A stretch of 50,391 nt of DNA from Chloroflexota bacterium (GCA_013152435.1 JAADGJ010000049.1:1-50391), one strand, 5' to 3'. Counted from the stretch's first letter, positions 1-8,180 are shown. Notes: generated from the letters alone by a model not told the origin. A program made the numbers and translations.

Positions 1-113
1 AGAAGATGCGTATACAGACACGACACCTTGCCTCGTCCCTGCAGGCGCCATGTATGCCAATATGGACGTTGGACTTTGAAAAGGCCCTAGGGAGGGCTTC
101 TCTGATAGTGCTT

Positions 114-142
114 TTGCTCCAAGGGGCAGGGCGCGTTATAAT
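114..142 (+). promoter_or_regulatory. Promoter of the encapsulin operon
   Basis: TTGCTC at 114-119 and a perfect TATAAT at 137-142 are separated by 17 bases, the optimal sigma-70 spacing. Transcription would start near 149, leaving a leader of about 80 bases before the ferritin-like gene. Inferred from motif match only. Confidence 0.6.
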
Positions 143-227
143 GGAAATGACAGGGATGGATGCCCATCTCCTGCGACGGATCGTTGTTGTGTCCTTCGAG
201 AATCTAGTCAAGCAAGGAGAGAGACCG

Positions 228-590
228 ATGCCCGAGTTCCTGAACCCGTTTACTGGCATGGCCCCCGGCCGTAAGCTGACCCGCTCAGAGCTGGCCAGGA
301 CCCTCCGACTCGCCATCGCTGCTGAGGAGGAGGCCGTCCACCTCTATGAGGCCATCGCGGATGCTACCGATCACGATCTTGCCAGGAAGGTCTTGCACGA
401 TATCGCGAATGAGGAGCGCGTGCATGTCGGCGAGTTCCAAAAGTTGCTGAACCTGCTGTTGCCGGATGAGGAGGGATATCTGGCAGAGGGTGCCGCCGAG
501 GTAGAGGAGATGATGGAGGAAGACTCGGCGGAAGCGTCTTCGGGCTCGTCCGACGAGGGCTCGCTCACCGTGGGAGACCTGAAGGAGTGA
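228..590 (+). CDS. Encapsulated ferritin-like protein (EncFtn), encapsulin cargo
   Basis: This 120-residue protein is a short two-helix ferritin-like cargo that oxidises Fe(II) inside the encapsulin shell. The first helix carries the LAIAAEEEAVHLYEA segment and the second the EERVHVGEF segment, giving the Glu and His ligands expected at the EncFtn di-iron site, which in known family members is formed between two subunits. An acidic, Ser-rich linker follows, and the protein ends in SLTVGDLKE, a clear family-1 encapsulin targeting peptide. The ATG at 228 is preceded by AAGGAGA at 214-220. The frame stays open upstream, but that part shows no family similarity and lies partly before the predicted promoter. 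The shell gene follows 46 bases downstream. Confidence 0.93.
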   Translation: MPEFLNPFTGMAPGRKLTRSELARTLRLAIAAEEEAVHLYEAIADATDHDLARKVLHDIANEERVHVGEFQKLLNLLLPDEEGYLAEGAAEVEEMMEEDSAEASSGSSDEGSLTVGDLKE

Positions 591-636
591 TCGTTACAGC
601 GGGTTGTGCAGGATCATAGAACCTAAGGAGGATGCC

Positions 637-1449
637 ATGTCGCACCATTTCCTTCATCGCGAGGATGCGCCTTTCGGCGATGAAGTCTGGCAGAAGATCG
701 ATGAGACCGTCACGGAGGCGGCCAAGAGTCAGCTATGCGCCCGGCGGTTGCTGCACATAGAGGGTCCCTACGGGCTCGGGTTGAAGACCCTGCCCTCGCG
801 AGATGCTCCCGTTGAGAAGGCGGACGTGGAAGGCGTGAGCCTGGAGGCGAGCAGCGGAACCCCGGTAACGGTCATTCGCGGGGAGTTCGCTTTGGGGACC
901 AGGGACATTGCCGCGTTCGAGCAGACCGGGGTACCCCTGGATCTGAGCTCGGTTGCGGAGGCGGCCATCGCTTGCGCCAGACAGGAAGACGCATTGCTCT
1001 TCAACGGGTCGGCATCCCTGGGCGTGAGCGGGTTGCTGAACGCAGAGGGGACCCTGTCTACTCGGCTCAAGTCGTGGGATGAGGTCGGCACCGCTGTCGA
1101 GGACATTATCGCCGCCGTCATGAAGCTGGATGAGGCCGGCTTTCACGGCCCCTATGCGCTGGCCCTTTCGCCAGGGCGCTATAACTTGCTGTTCAGGCGG
1201 TACCCGCAGGGCAACCAAACGGAGATCGAGCATCTACGTATGCTGGTGACCGACGGGATCGTCAAAGCCCCGGCCATCCCGTCTGGCGGTGTGCTGCTGG
1301 CGACGGGACGCCAATACGCCAGCATCGTGATCGGGCAGGACCTCATCGCCGGGTTCATAGGGCCGGCGGGCGGTCGTTACGAGTTCACGCTGTTCGAGAG
1401 CGTTGCCCTTCGCCTGCTACAGCCTCAGGCGGTGTGCGTGCTTCGGTAG
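637..1449 (+). CDS. Encapsulin shell protein, family 1 (linocin M18-like)
   Basis: The 270-residue product has the usual length of family-1 encapsulins, which self-assemble into icosahedral nanocompartments with an HK97 phage-capsid fold. The N-terminal WQKIDETVTEAAKSQLCARR region, the IEGPYGLG motif and the VETWLAR-preceding C-terminal FTLFESVALRLLQP strand are typical of the family. The N-terminal helix and the groove formed with the C-terminal part normally bind the cargo peptide, here supplied by the ferritin-like gene upstream. The ATG at 637 was chosen for its strong AAGGAGG site at 625-631. Together with the cargo gene this makes an iron-storage and oxidative-stress compartment in the cytoplasm. 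Confidence 0.94.
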   Translation: MSHHFLHREDAPFGDEVWQKIDETVTEAAKSQLCARRLLHIEGPYGLGLKTLPSRDAPVEKADVEGVSLEASSGTPVTVIRGEFALGTRDIAAFEQTGVPLDLSSVAEAAIACARQEDALLFNGSASLGVSGLLNAEGTLSTRLKSWDEVGTAVEDIIAAVMKLDEAGFHGPYALALSPGRYNLLFRRYPQGNQTEIEHLRMLVTDGIVKAPAIPSGGVLLATGRQYASIVIGQDLIAGFIGPAGGRYEFTLFESVALRLLQPQAVCVLR

Positions 1450-1494
1450 GTGGGTCGCCCGCCTGGCTGCAACCCGGAAGGGAGCGAGGCATCT

Positions 1495-2250
1495 GTGGAA
1501 ACCTGGCTGGCCAGGTTCACTACCCTCAGCGCGTGGAGGACAGAACCCGACTTATGGGTTCTGTCCTCGTTCATCCTCTACCTGTTTGGCGCGCAGATCG
1601 CCGTTCGCACGGCGATGTTTCCCCCGCAGCACGATTCCTCTCACGGCGCGCGAGCGCTGGTTTGGTGGGCCATACGCCTGGCATATCTGATCGGCATCCC
1701 GTATGCGGCGCTGTTGGTCGGTGCCCTGTCGCCTAAGCGAATGGGGCTGAGCGGGTTGGATTGGGTGCGCACGTTGGGGATGGGGATGCCGTTGGCTATG
1801 GCGGCCTGGCTGGCGATCCTCATCGGCTGGCGCCGGGGGACAGGAGCACGAAATCGCGTTCCCCCATCGGGTTCTCACCATCGCCTGCCCGCCGGATGGC
1901 CCTCGGCCATCGTGGAGGCCGCAGCACAGCAATGGCACTGGGCCTTTTACCGCAGCGCCGCCATCCGATGGTGGGGGCTTTATTGGGGAACGTGGGCGGG
2001 TGTCCTCCTCCTTCTCATCGAGTGGTGTGGTCACCCGTTCACCTGGCAGGCGCTGCGCCATCCTGGCCGGATTGGGCCCATCCTCCTGCGCTTGCTGGTG
2101 GCCGTGGTCACGGCCTCCCTCTACCTGGTGGTGCCCAACTGGTGGCTCGGGTGGGGGTTCCATGCGCTTGTCCTGTTGGGCACTGGGGTTCATACCTCTC
2201 CTGCCCCGGGACCCCAGATGCTCGGGGCCGAGGGCGTGAAAGGCGGATGA
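1495..2250 (+). CDS. Multi-pass membrane protein downstream of encapsulin, unknown function
   Basis: About 251 residues with roughly six hydrophobic segments, Trp-rich loops and a C-terminal cytoplasmic-looking tail. I do not recognise the family. A segment near the middle (AIVEAAAQQWHWAFYRSAAI) is basic and aromatic and could be a loop or re-entrant helix. The GTG at 1495 follows a GGAGCGAGG-like site; an alternative GTG at 1450 directly abuts the encapsulin stop codon. Tight spacing suggests co-transcription with the encapsulin genes, so a role in iron or redox handling at the membrane is possible but unproven. It could also be a fatty-acid-desaturase- or CPBP-like protein, but no diagnostic motif is visible. 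Confidence 0.7.
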   Translation: METWLARFTTLSAWRTEPDLWVLSSFILYLFGAQIAVRTAMFPPQHDSSHGARALVWWAIRLAYLIGIPYAALLVGALSPKRMGLSGLDWVRTLGMGMPLAMAAWLAILIGWRRGTGARNRVPPSGSHHRLPAGWPSAIVEAAAQQWHWAFYRSAAIRWWGLYWGTWAGVLLLLIEWCGHPFTWQALRHPGRIGPILLRLLVAVVTASLYLVVPNWWLGWGFHALVLLGTGVHTSPAPGPQMLGAEGVKGG

Positions 2251-2272
2251 GGACCGTGTTCCTTGGGATCCC

Positions 2273-3433
2273 TCACGGCGCCTGCCGGATCTGCAAGGGC
2301 AGGTAGAGTCGGAAGGCGACGGCCTTACCGTGGCTGACGAAGATATCCCCCGCGCCCGTCTTATCCGGGCTGCTCCACACCGCCCATGCCTCGCCGTTTG
2401 TGCCGACCACCAGGGTCGGTTGATTGATGCCGTTGGAGTCCTGCCAGACCGTTTCCGGTGGGCTCCACTGGTCATCGAACCAGCGCATCTGAAGCGTGCC
2501 GTTGCTCACCCACGCCTGGGCCAGACGGTCTCCCACGGCCAGCGTAGGCTCGCTTAGATCGATCCCCGTCTGAGCCATGGTGGAGGGTTTTCCCCATCCT
2601 GTGGTGAGACGGGAGGCGGTCCAGACCTGCCAGCGCCCGCTGACCTTCTCCTGCCAGGTTGCCCATGGCGTGCCTTTGGGATCCAGGACCAGCGAGCCCC
2701 GTGTGGAATCCGCGTTCGGTGTGTTGGACACATACTCCGGCCATGTCCACTCGCTTCCCGTCCACCAGCAGTAGAAAACCTCCAACGGATCATCGAAGCT
2801 GTATGGTCCCACCCAGAGCACATGAGGGCGCCCCGTCGCGTCCGTTACAACCTGGGGACCGGTCCCAAAGGCATCTGCGATGGGGCCGCTCTCCCAGACC
2901 AGACCGTCCGTGGACTCGGCGTAGAAGATCATGGGATCTGTGAGCGCGTTGTCTACCCAGACCACGTGGCGGCGACTGTTCCCGGAGATGGCGATGCTGG
3001 GCGTGGCCGAGGCGGCCGTGGTGCGAGAGACGTTGATGGCTGAGGACCACCCTTTGGTCGCATCCCAGGAGCGATATAGGATCTCCGCGTTGCCGCCGAA
3101 GACGGCCACGTAGACCAGATGGAGCTTGTTGCCGTCAGCCGCCACGGCAGGCTCCGATCCGGTGCCGATGGCAGATGCGGTCGACCAGCCCGAGTCCGTT
3201 TGATATCGATGGTAGAGTTGATCGCCCTCCTCCCAGATGACGTGAAGGCGCCCGTTCACCAGCGCTGCAGCCGGGCTGGTGGAGTCAGCGGTGGATTGGG
3301 AGATGTTCTCGGGCTGCGACCAGCCCAGCGGCGTCTCTGCTGTGGGCTGTGCCTGGGCGATCCCGGGATACATTAGAACCACGATCATCAACCCGCTGAT
3401 CACAAAGCCAAGTGTTCGCCATAAGACACGCAT
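2273..3433 (-). CDS. Secreted beta-propeller/sialidase-like repeat protein
   Basis: The 386-residue product starts at the ATG at 3433 (GAGGTG upstream) with a Sec signal peptide: a basic start, a hydrophobic core and an AQAQP cleavage region. The mature part contains at least six repeats of about 45 residues, each with a pattern like LHVIWEE, LHLVYVA, RHVVWVD or PHVLWVG, followed by W-x-x-P/S and N-x-S/T motifs. This is the repeat style of secreted six-bladed propellers of the BNR/sialidase-like class. No catalytic Arg triad or Asp box set is clearly complete, so a binding or structural role is as likely as enzymatic activity. A short hydrophobic tail with FRLYLPLQ ends the protein. A further in-frame start upstream is possible but would disrupt the signal peptide. 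Confidence 0.75.
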   Translation of the reverse strand: MRVLWRTLGFVISGLMIVVLMYPGIAQAQPTAETPLGWSQPENISQSTADSTSPAAALVNGRLHVIWEEGDQLYHRYQTDSGWSTASAIGTGSEPAVAADGNKLHLVYVAVFGGNAEILYRSWDATKGWSSAINVSRTTAASATPSIAISGNSRRHVVWVDNALTDPMIFYAESTDGLVWESGPIADAFGTGPQVVTDATGRPHVLWVGPYSFDDPLEVFYCWWTGSEWTWPEYVSNTPNADSTRGSLVLDPKGTPWATWQEKVSGRWQVWTASRLTTGWGKPSTMAQTGIDLSEPTLAVGDRLAQAWVSNGTLQMRWFDDQWSPPETVWQDSNGINQPTLVVGTNGEAWAVWSSPDKTGAGDIFVSHGKAVAFRLYLPLQIRQAP

Positions 3434-3538
3434 TTTCCATAACACCTCACACGATATGTTGAATAGGCTGTGAACGCGTCGGGAGGCGGGACGCACGGAG
3501 CGTGCCCGCCTCCCACGAGTCCTCAGTGGGGGAGAGGC

Positions 3539-5674
3539 TTAGCGGCTCCGGACGTAGATCTCTTCCGCCTCTACCTGAGAGGTTGAGAGTACACGTCCTT
3601 CCACTTTCGCCATCCTCCCCACAGCCGGCGTGCCCTCGATCTCGGTCTCATCCGTCACCATCACCGGGACGCCGCCGACGTTCCACAGGCCGATCACCCC
3701 GTCCTCAGGGAGGCTCAGGATCAGCCCCGCGAACTGCACCGTGGGCGGCTCGGGGGTATCGGTCGGCTCCGGAGTGGCGGTCGGTTGTGGCGTCTCGGTG
3801 GGCTCAGGAGTCTCCGTCGGTTCCGGAGTCTCTACTGGCCCAGGGGTCTCCGTGGGCTCAGGAGTCTCGGTCGGCTCCGGAGTCTCGCCCGGCCCAGGGG
3901 TCTCGGTGGGCTCGGGGGTCTCGGTAGGTTCCGGAGTCTCCGTGGGCTCTGGCGTCTCTGTCGGCATCGGAGTTCCCGTCGGCGCAGGCGTCGGCGTCTC
4001 GCCAGGCTCGGCGGACTCCGCCTGCACCTTCACGGCGACCAGGACGTCCCCCTGCTGGGTCGCGTAGATCTCGACCTCGACGCCCACCGCCGGCGTGCCT
4101 TCGATGGTGGCCGTGGGCGGGACCTGCACGGAGATGCCGCCGACCACCCACTGCTCACCGTCCATGCTGTAGATGGTGCCCTCGAGCTTCACCACGGTGG
4201 GATCGCCCACGCGGGCCAGGACCTTGATGTGTCGGGCGTGCAGCTCCCAGCCGCCCTCGACGGGAACGGACACCGCCTTCACGGCCACGCGGGCCCCGAT
4301 CTCAGCCGAGCCTTCGTCGGTGTCGATCCGGGTGAACGTATCCACCATGACCCGGATGCCCGAGATGAGCCAGCTCTCATCGCCCATCTCCTGGATGATC
4401 CCGGAGAACTTCACCCGATTCTCATCGGGGACCTCCGTGGGTCTGGGCGTTACCGTGGGCTCTGGGGTCGTTGTCGGTTGGGGCGTCGGCGCCTCATCGG
4501 ACTCCGAGATCTCGACCTTCACCGCGACCAGGGTGTCCCCCTGGAGCGTGGCGATGACCTCTACCCGATCGCCCACGCCCGGCGCATCCGCCGGCGTATC
4601 CTCGATGGTGGCCGTGGGCGGGACCTGCACGGGGATGCCGCCGACCACCCACTGCTCGCCGTCCATGCTGTAGATGGTGCCCTCGATCCCCACCACGGTA
4701 GGATCGCCCACGCGAGCCAGGACCTTAATGTGTCGGGCGTGCAGCTCCCAGCCGCCCTCAACGGGGACCACCCGAGCGTGGACGACCACGCGCACGCCCA
4801 CCTCCGCCGGGCCGCTGCGGGTGTCGATCCGGGTGGAGTCGTCCACCAGGACGGTGACGCTGGAGATCACCCATGTGCCGTCCGCCTGGCTCTGGATGAT
4901 GCCGGAGAACTCCACATCATCCTCATCGGGCTCAGGCCGGGGCGGCTTGACCACGATGCGCGTGGCCACCAGCGTTCCGTCGTCTCGCACGACCGCGTGT
5001 ACCTCCGCAACGGCGCCGACTTGCGGCTCGCCGACGATGATCGTCTCATTGGTGACGACGACCGCCCGGCCGCTGATCACCCATGAGCCCTCTCCGATGG
5101 ACTCGATGACCCCCTCGAACTCGATCTGCGCGGGGCGATCCGCGGTATCTTTCACCTCGATCTTGGTCGCCACAAGCTGTCCGTCACGGTATACGGCGTG
5201 GACCTCCGCCAGATCTCCCACGTCGGGGGTTCCCTCGATCACCGTCTCGTTGGTCACGAGGACCGGGACGCGGCCGATGATCCAGACGTCGCCGTTCATG
5301 GCTCGAATGATCCCGCGGAACTCGATCTCCTGAGGCGGTGGCGCCTTGTGGCGCACCCGGATGGCCTCGGCCAGCAGGTAGTCCGCGTTCTCACGCTCTC
5401 GGGCGATCACCTGGACGTAGTCCCCGCGGGCCGCCGGGCCGTTCACGATGCGCGTGTCCGCCGTGACCTCCACTTGTACTGGCCCGCGCCGCGTCTGGAT
5501 CGTCCAGACGCCCAGGCCGCCATCGGGCAATTCCTGTACGATTCCGGCAAACCTCACCCGGCGCTCCGCCGGTGGTTCTGTAGAGTCCGCCTGGGCACTG
5601 CCTACGATCCCGATCAACAGGACAATGATCAGGCTCATGATAAGTGTTGCTTTGAAACGTCGACGAGTCTTCAT
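3539..5674 (-). CDS. Secreted multi-domain DUF5666 protein with Pro/Thr/Glu linkers
   Basis: The 711-residue product begins at the ATG at 5674 behind AAGGAGGGTGG. It has a Sec signal peptide (basic start, then LIMSLIIVLLIGIVGSAQA). I count eight modules of 55-70 residues with a shared pattern: F-x-G-x-I, then W-x-I/V-x-G, V-x-V-T-x-x-T-x-I, and a C-terminal A-x-x-I-x-V. This is the OB-like DUF5666 module. Modules 4-5 and 6-7 are near-identical pairs, showing a recent internal duplication. Two linkers rich in ETPEPT units separate modules 5/6 and 7/8; the second is about 85 residues. No catalytic residues are evident. It is probably an extracellular or envelope-attached adhesion or matrix protein. 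Confidence 0.82.
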   Translation of the reverse strand: MKTRRRFKATLIMSLIIVLLIGIVGSAQADSTEPPAERRVRFAGIVQELPDGGLGVWTIQTRRGPVQVEVTADTRIVNGPAARGDYVQVIARERENADYLLAEAIRVRHKAPPPQEIEFRGIIRAMNGDVWIIGRVPVLVTNETVIEGTPDVGDLAEVHAVYRDGQLVATKIEVKDTADRPAQIEFEGVIESIGEGSWVISGRAVVVTNETIIVGEPQVGAVAEVHAVVRDDGTLVATRIVVKPPRPEPDEDDVEFSGIIQSQADGTWVISSVTVLVDDSTRIDTRSGPAEVGVRVVVHARVVPVEGGWELHARHIKVLARVGDPTVVGIEGTIYSMDGEQWVVGGIPVQVPPTATIEDTPADAPGVGDRVEVIATLQGDTLVAVKVEISESDEAPTPQPTTTPEPTVTPRPTEVPDENRVKFSGIIQEMGDESWLISGIRVMVDTFTRIDTDEGSAEIGARVAVKAVSVPVEGGWELHARHIKVLARVGDPTVVKLEGTIYSMDGEQWVVGGISVQVPPTATIEGTPAVGVEVEIYATQQGDVLVAVKVQAESAEPGETPTPAPTGTPMPTETPEPTETPEPTETPEPTETPGPGETPEPTETPEPTETPGPVETPEPTETPEPTETPQPTATPEPTDTPEPPTVQFAGLILSLPEDGVIGLWNVGGVPVMVTDETEIEGTPAVGRMAKVEGRVLSTSQVEAEEIYVRSR
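3756..3995 (-). repeat. 18-base minisatellite coding Glu-Thr-Pro-Glu-Pro-Thr units
   Basis: About a dozen imperfect 18-base units (and half units) run through the linker between modules 7 and 8 of the DUF5666 protein. Wobble positions differ between units while the encoded ETPEPT pattern is kept, which points to selection at the protein level on an array prone to length change. Confidence 0.8.
4087..4770 (-). repeat. Internal duplication within the DUF5666 gene
   Basis: The stretch around 4100-4260 and the stretch around 4612-4770 are almost identical, including the bases coding YSMDGEQWVVGG and GGWELHARHIKVLARV. The pair corresponds to protein modules 4-5 and 6-7 and is best explained by a recent tandem duplication. 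Limits are approximate. Confidence 0.75.
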
Positions 5675-6007
5675 AGTAACCCACCCTCCTTACATCCTTG
5701 ATGTTCTCGGTTGTGATATCCGGTCCTTACTTACCTTGCGGTCGCTCCATCTCGAGGTGCGGAGTGATCCGCTTTGCTTCGCAACGATCTTTATGGCGAT
5801 GCCGTGCGCTTCGGGGCTGCACGGCGCCGCCAGGCGTTACCGCAGATCTCTATCGCGTGCTGGGAGAGTTTTCTTCTCGCTCTTATGCACCGTTCCAACC
5901 TCCTAAGTTTATGCTACCTTTACATTGCTCATGTAGCAACGGGACCAAATGCCTAACTGAGCTTATGCTTAGTGGGGCGATCATCTCGCTTCCGAGAAAG
6001 CAAACGC

Positions 6008-6094
6008 CCCCGTTCGTTACGGGGATACGGCGCTCAGACGCCGTATATGGGGGAAACCCGCCTATCCGCATAGGTCAATTGGCCTATACGCGGG
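6008..6094. other. Cluster of three stem-loops in non-coding DNA
   Basis: Three adjacent inverted repeats can fold: CCCCGT/ACGGGG (6008-6013 with 6019-6024), ATACGGCG/CGCCGTAT (6025-6032 with 6039-6046, perfect), and an outer CCCGC/GCGGG (6057-6061 with 6090-6094) enclosing an inner ATAGG/CCTAT stem. No convincing gene lies between 5675 and 6711. The cluster may be a structured RNA, a terminator-type region for the upstream minus-strand gene's leader, or a protein-binding site. Confidence 0.4.
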
Positions 6095-6171
6095 AAGGGA
6101 GCCCTTTCTTTTCGCCCCTTCCCAGCCCTGACCTCGCTTGCGTCGTTCCGTTGATGTGCGGAAGGGATCTT

Positions 6172-6295
6172 AGAGTGTGTCTGAGAAATGCCGTCGCTTC
6201 TGCTATGGGGAGGATCCCTCCACACCTCCCCCTGTGGATCTGGTCGTTGAGGGAGTCCCTCAGACACCTTGCCGGTAAACTTTCAGACGCGCTTA
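6172..6295 (+). repeat. Terminal-inverted-repeat element, copy R1
   Basis: A 124-bp copy with left end AGAGTGTGTCTGA and right end TCAGACGCGCTTA, which are imperfect inverted repeats of each other. The interior (GGATCCCTCCACACCTCC followed by GTTGAGGGAGTCCCTCAGACAC) matches parts of the copies at 41.3 kb and 47.3 kb. No transposase is encoded, so it is MITE-like. Confidence 0.7.
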
Positions 6296-6365
6296 GCTTG
6301 CCATCCTCTTATCGGGATCTCGGATCGTTTCTGTGATTTTGAACAGTTTCCCGCTTTGGTTTGCA

Positions 6366-6394
6366 TTGACACCCATCTGGCGCCGTGATATAAT
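6366..6394 (+). promoter_or_regulatory. Consensus sigma-70 promoter
   Basis: TTGACA at 6366-6371 and TATAAT at 6389-6394 are both perfect and separated by exactly 17 bases. This is the best promoter match in the window. The predicted start is near 6401. Confidence 0.85.
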
Positions 6395-6400
6395 TTATAT

Positions 6401-6588
6401 GTCCCCTCGCACGGGATGCGCACGCACCCGTGCATATTATGCTTGGCTTCCACGATCCCAACCTGGGGCTGCAAACGAAGAAGTGGGGTATACGGATGTG
6501 GGTACCGCAGGATATCTTTACGCCCCAACTGGATAGACGAATCGCACCCGAAACGCAAAGGGAAGGATGATATACCCTTTGCGTTTTT
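6401..6588 (+). ncRNA. Candidate small RNA or attenuated 5' leader
   Basis: A transcript of about 188 bases would run from the consensus promoter to a strong intrinsic terminator. No open frame in it has a good ribosome site and recognisable protein. Local folds include GCACGGG/CCCGTGC near its 5' end and a possible alternative long-range pairing of CGGGATGCG with CGCACCCG near the 3' end, and TGGGG/CCCCA in the middle. Two mutually exclusive pairings of the same 5' segment are what a riboswitch or 6S-type RNA could show. The sugar ABC operon starts 123 bases after the terminator, so this may be its attenuator leader. It matches no RNA family I can recognise. Confidence 0.5.
6553..6588 (+). 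terminator. Intrinsic terminator of the candidate small RNA
   Basis: A perfect 10-bp stem ACGCAAAGGG / CCCTTTGCGT is followed directly by a run of six T. It is upstream of, not inside, the ABC operon's first gene. Confidence 0.85.
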
Positions 6589-6711
6589 TGGTTATTCGGG
6601 GATGGTCTTATCCCCTATCTTGGCGGGAGAGGAGGTGATGAGCAAGGGTACTTCAACAGGATCCTCTCGATAGTATCCGGCAATCACAGCATAGTGTAAG
6701 GAGGGAAAAAG

Positions 6712-8112
6712 ATGCTGGAGCGAAAGCTGAGTCGGCGGGACTTTCTGCGCGTCTCGGCTGTGACGGCTGTCGGATCTGCGCTGGCTGCCGCTTGTCAGCC
6801 AATGGCAGCTCCTCAAGCCGGTGAGCAGCCCAGTGCACCAGAAAAAGCCCCTCCCAAGCAGGTCGTGCTGACTCACACCTTCTGGGGAAGCCCGGAGGAG
6901 TGGAAGCTGTGGGTGGCGTTTGACGACCAGTTCAGCGCCGAGAACCCCGACATCACGGTCACATCTGAGCATATCCCCAGCAACTATGAGGAGCAGATCA
7001 TGCTCCGCCGGGCGGCCGGGGACATGCCCGACGTGCTGAACATCCAGGATGAGCCCTTCCCCAAGTACGCCGATAAGGGAGTCTACACGGCTCTGGATCC
7101 CCTGGTCGAGCGGGACAGCGAAGAGTTGATGCTCGACGACTTCTTCCCCCAGGTACTGGATATGTTCAAGTGGGATTCGGAGGCCAAGGCGTGGATGCAG
7201 GGCACCCAGTACGCCATGCCCTGGGACGGCGCGGGGATCCTGTGGTTCTACAACATCGACGTCTTCGAGGAAGCGGGGGTGGAGCCGCCGCCCAACCAGG
7301 GCTGGGACTGGACCATGGATGAGTTCCTGGACACGTGCCTGAAGCTCGTAAAGTTCGATGCTAACGGTAACATGGTCCGGGGTGCCTTCCCCTTGCCCGG
7401 GTGGGTATACCATATGCCATTCATCTACACCATGGGCGGCCGCTACGTGGACCTGGAGAAGAAGAAGTGCATGCTGAATACTCCTGAGTCCATCGAGGCG
7501 GTGCAGTTCTTCGTCGATCTGCGCCTCAAGCACCATGTGACCCCGCTCTCCACCGAGTTCTCCGGCATGGGCAGCACAGACCTCTTCCGGGAGGGCAAGA
7601 TCGCCATGAACCTGACCGGTCCGTGGTGGTTCCCCGATCTGCGGGCGATCCCGGAGGATGAGCTGCGCTGGGATGTGCTGCACTTCCCCAAGAACCCGGC
7701 GACCGGCGAGCGCTACACCCGCCAGAGCTGGGACGCGATGGCCATCGGCGAGGGCACCGAGAATGTGGAGGCTGCCTGGAGGTACATCAAGTTCGTTCTG
7801 GCCCCCGAAGGGCAGGCTCGCATCGCCCGGTTGGGTCGAGCCATGCCAGCACGACCCTCCGTGGCCAACTCCCCCGCCTTCTTGAACCCGGATCTGCCGC
7901 CCGCACACGAGGAGGTCTTCCTCAAAGCGGTGGAATACTACATCGTCCAGCCCATCAACCTGTACTGGAGCGAGATGTGGACCATCATCGGAAAGTACTG
8001 GGAGCAGATGGTGCTGGAGGATGTGCAGATGCCTGTGGCCGAGGCGGTGGAGAAGATCTGCGCCGGGGTGGACTATCTCTTCGAGAACGGGGAGATGCCG
8101 CCGGAATTCTAG
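6712..8112 (+). CDS. Extracellular sugar-binding lipoprotein, ABC transporter (family 1)
   Basis: The 466-residue product captures a carbohydrate outside the cell for the two permeases that follow. The N-terminus has a twin-arginine motif (SRRDFLRVSAV) and a lipobox-like LAAACQP with Cys28, so it is probably a Tat-exported lipoprotein. The rest fits solute-binding protein family 1: the TFWGSPEEWKLW opening, GDMPDVLNI, an FREGKIAMNLTGPWWFPDL hinge and a C-terminal helical region. The ATG at 6712 follows TAAGGAGGG. No ATPase gene is in the cluster, as is common where one shared MsmX/MalK-like ATPase serves several importers. The substrate cannot be told from sequence alone. Confidence 0.92.
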   Translation: MLERKLSRRDFLRVSAVTAVGSALAAACQPMAAPQAGEQPSAPEKAPPKQVVLTHTFWGSPEEWKLWVAFDDQFSAENPDITVTSEHIPSNYEEQIMLRRAAGDMPDVLNIQDEPFPKYADKGVYTALDPLVERDSEELMLDDFFPQVLDMFKWDSEAKAWMQGTQYAMPWDGAGILWFYNIDVFEEAGVEPPPNQGWDWTMDEFLDTCLKLVKFDANGNMVRGAFPLPGWVYHMPFIYTMGGRYVDLEKKKCMLNTPESIEAVQFFVDLRLKHHVTPLSTEFSGMGSTDLFREGKIAMNLTGPWWFPDLRAIPEDELRWDVLHFPKNPATGERYTRQSWDAMAIGEGTENVEAAWRYIKFVLAPEGQARIARLGRAMPARPSVANSPAFLNPDLPPAHEEVFLKAVEYYIVQPINLYWSEMWTIIGKYWEQMVLEDVQMPVAEAVEKICAGVDYLFENGEMPPEF

Positions 8113-8125
8113 CCTGCGTTGGGAT

Positions 8126-8163
8126 AGCGGCCATTGGGGGGCGATGTCTCCCCAATGGCCGCT
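8126..8163 (+). promoter_or_regulatory. Intergenic stem-loop between binding protein and permease
   Basis: A perfect 14-bp stem (AGCGGCCATTGGGG with its complement at 8150-8163) and a 10-base loop lies between the two genes with no T run after it. In sugar-transport operons such hairpins protect the upstream mRNA and lower permease expression; that role is inferred here. Confidence 0.7.
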
Positions 8164-8180
8164 CGGCATTGGAGGTCCTG

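Noticed and set aside
5698-6336. A 212-codon plus-strand open frame in the non-coding gap
   Set aside because: It has no ribosome site, runs through stem-loops and the R1 element, and shows no recognisable domain.
6401-6588. SRP RNA, tmRNA or RNase P RNA
   Set aside because: The conserved cores of these RNAs (for example the GGAAGGAAGCA-type SRP loop) are absent; 6S RNA was left open because it has little primary-sequence signature.
6592-8169. A 525-codon minus-strand open frame opposite the sugar-binding protein gene
   Set aside because: It has no ribosome site or protein-like composition and runs antisense to a clear family-1 binding protein; it is a by-product of GC-rich codon use.
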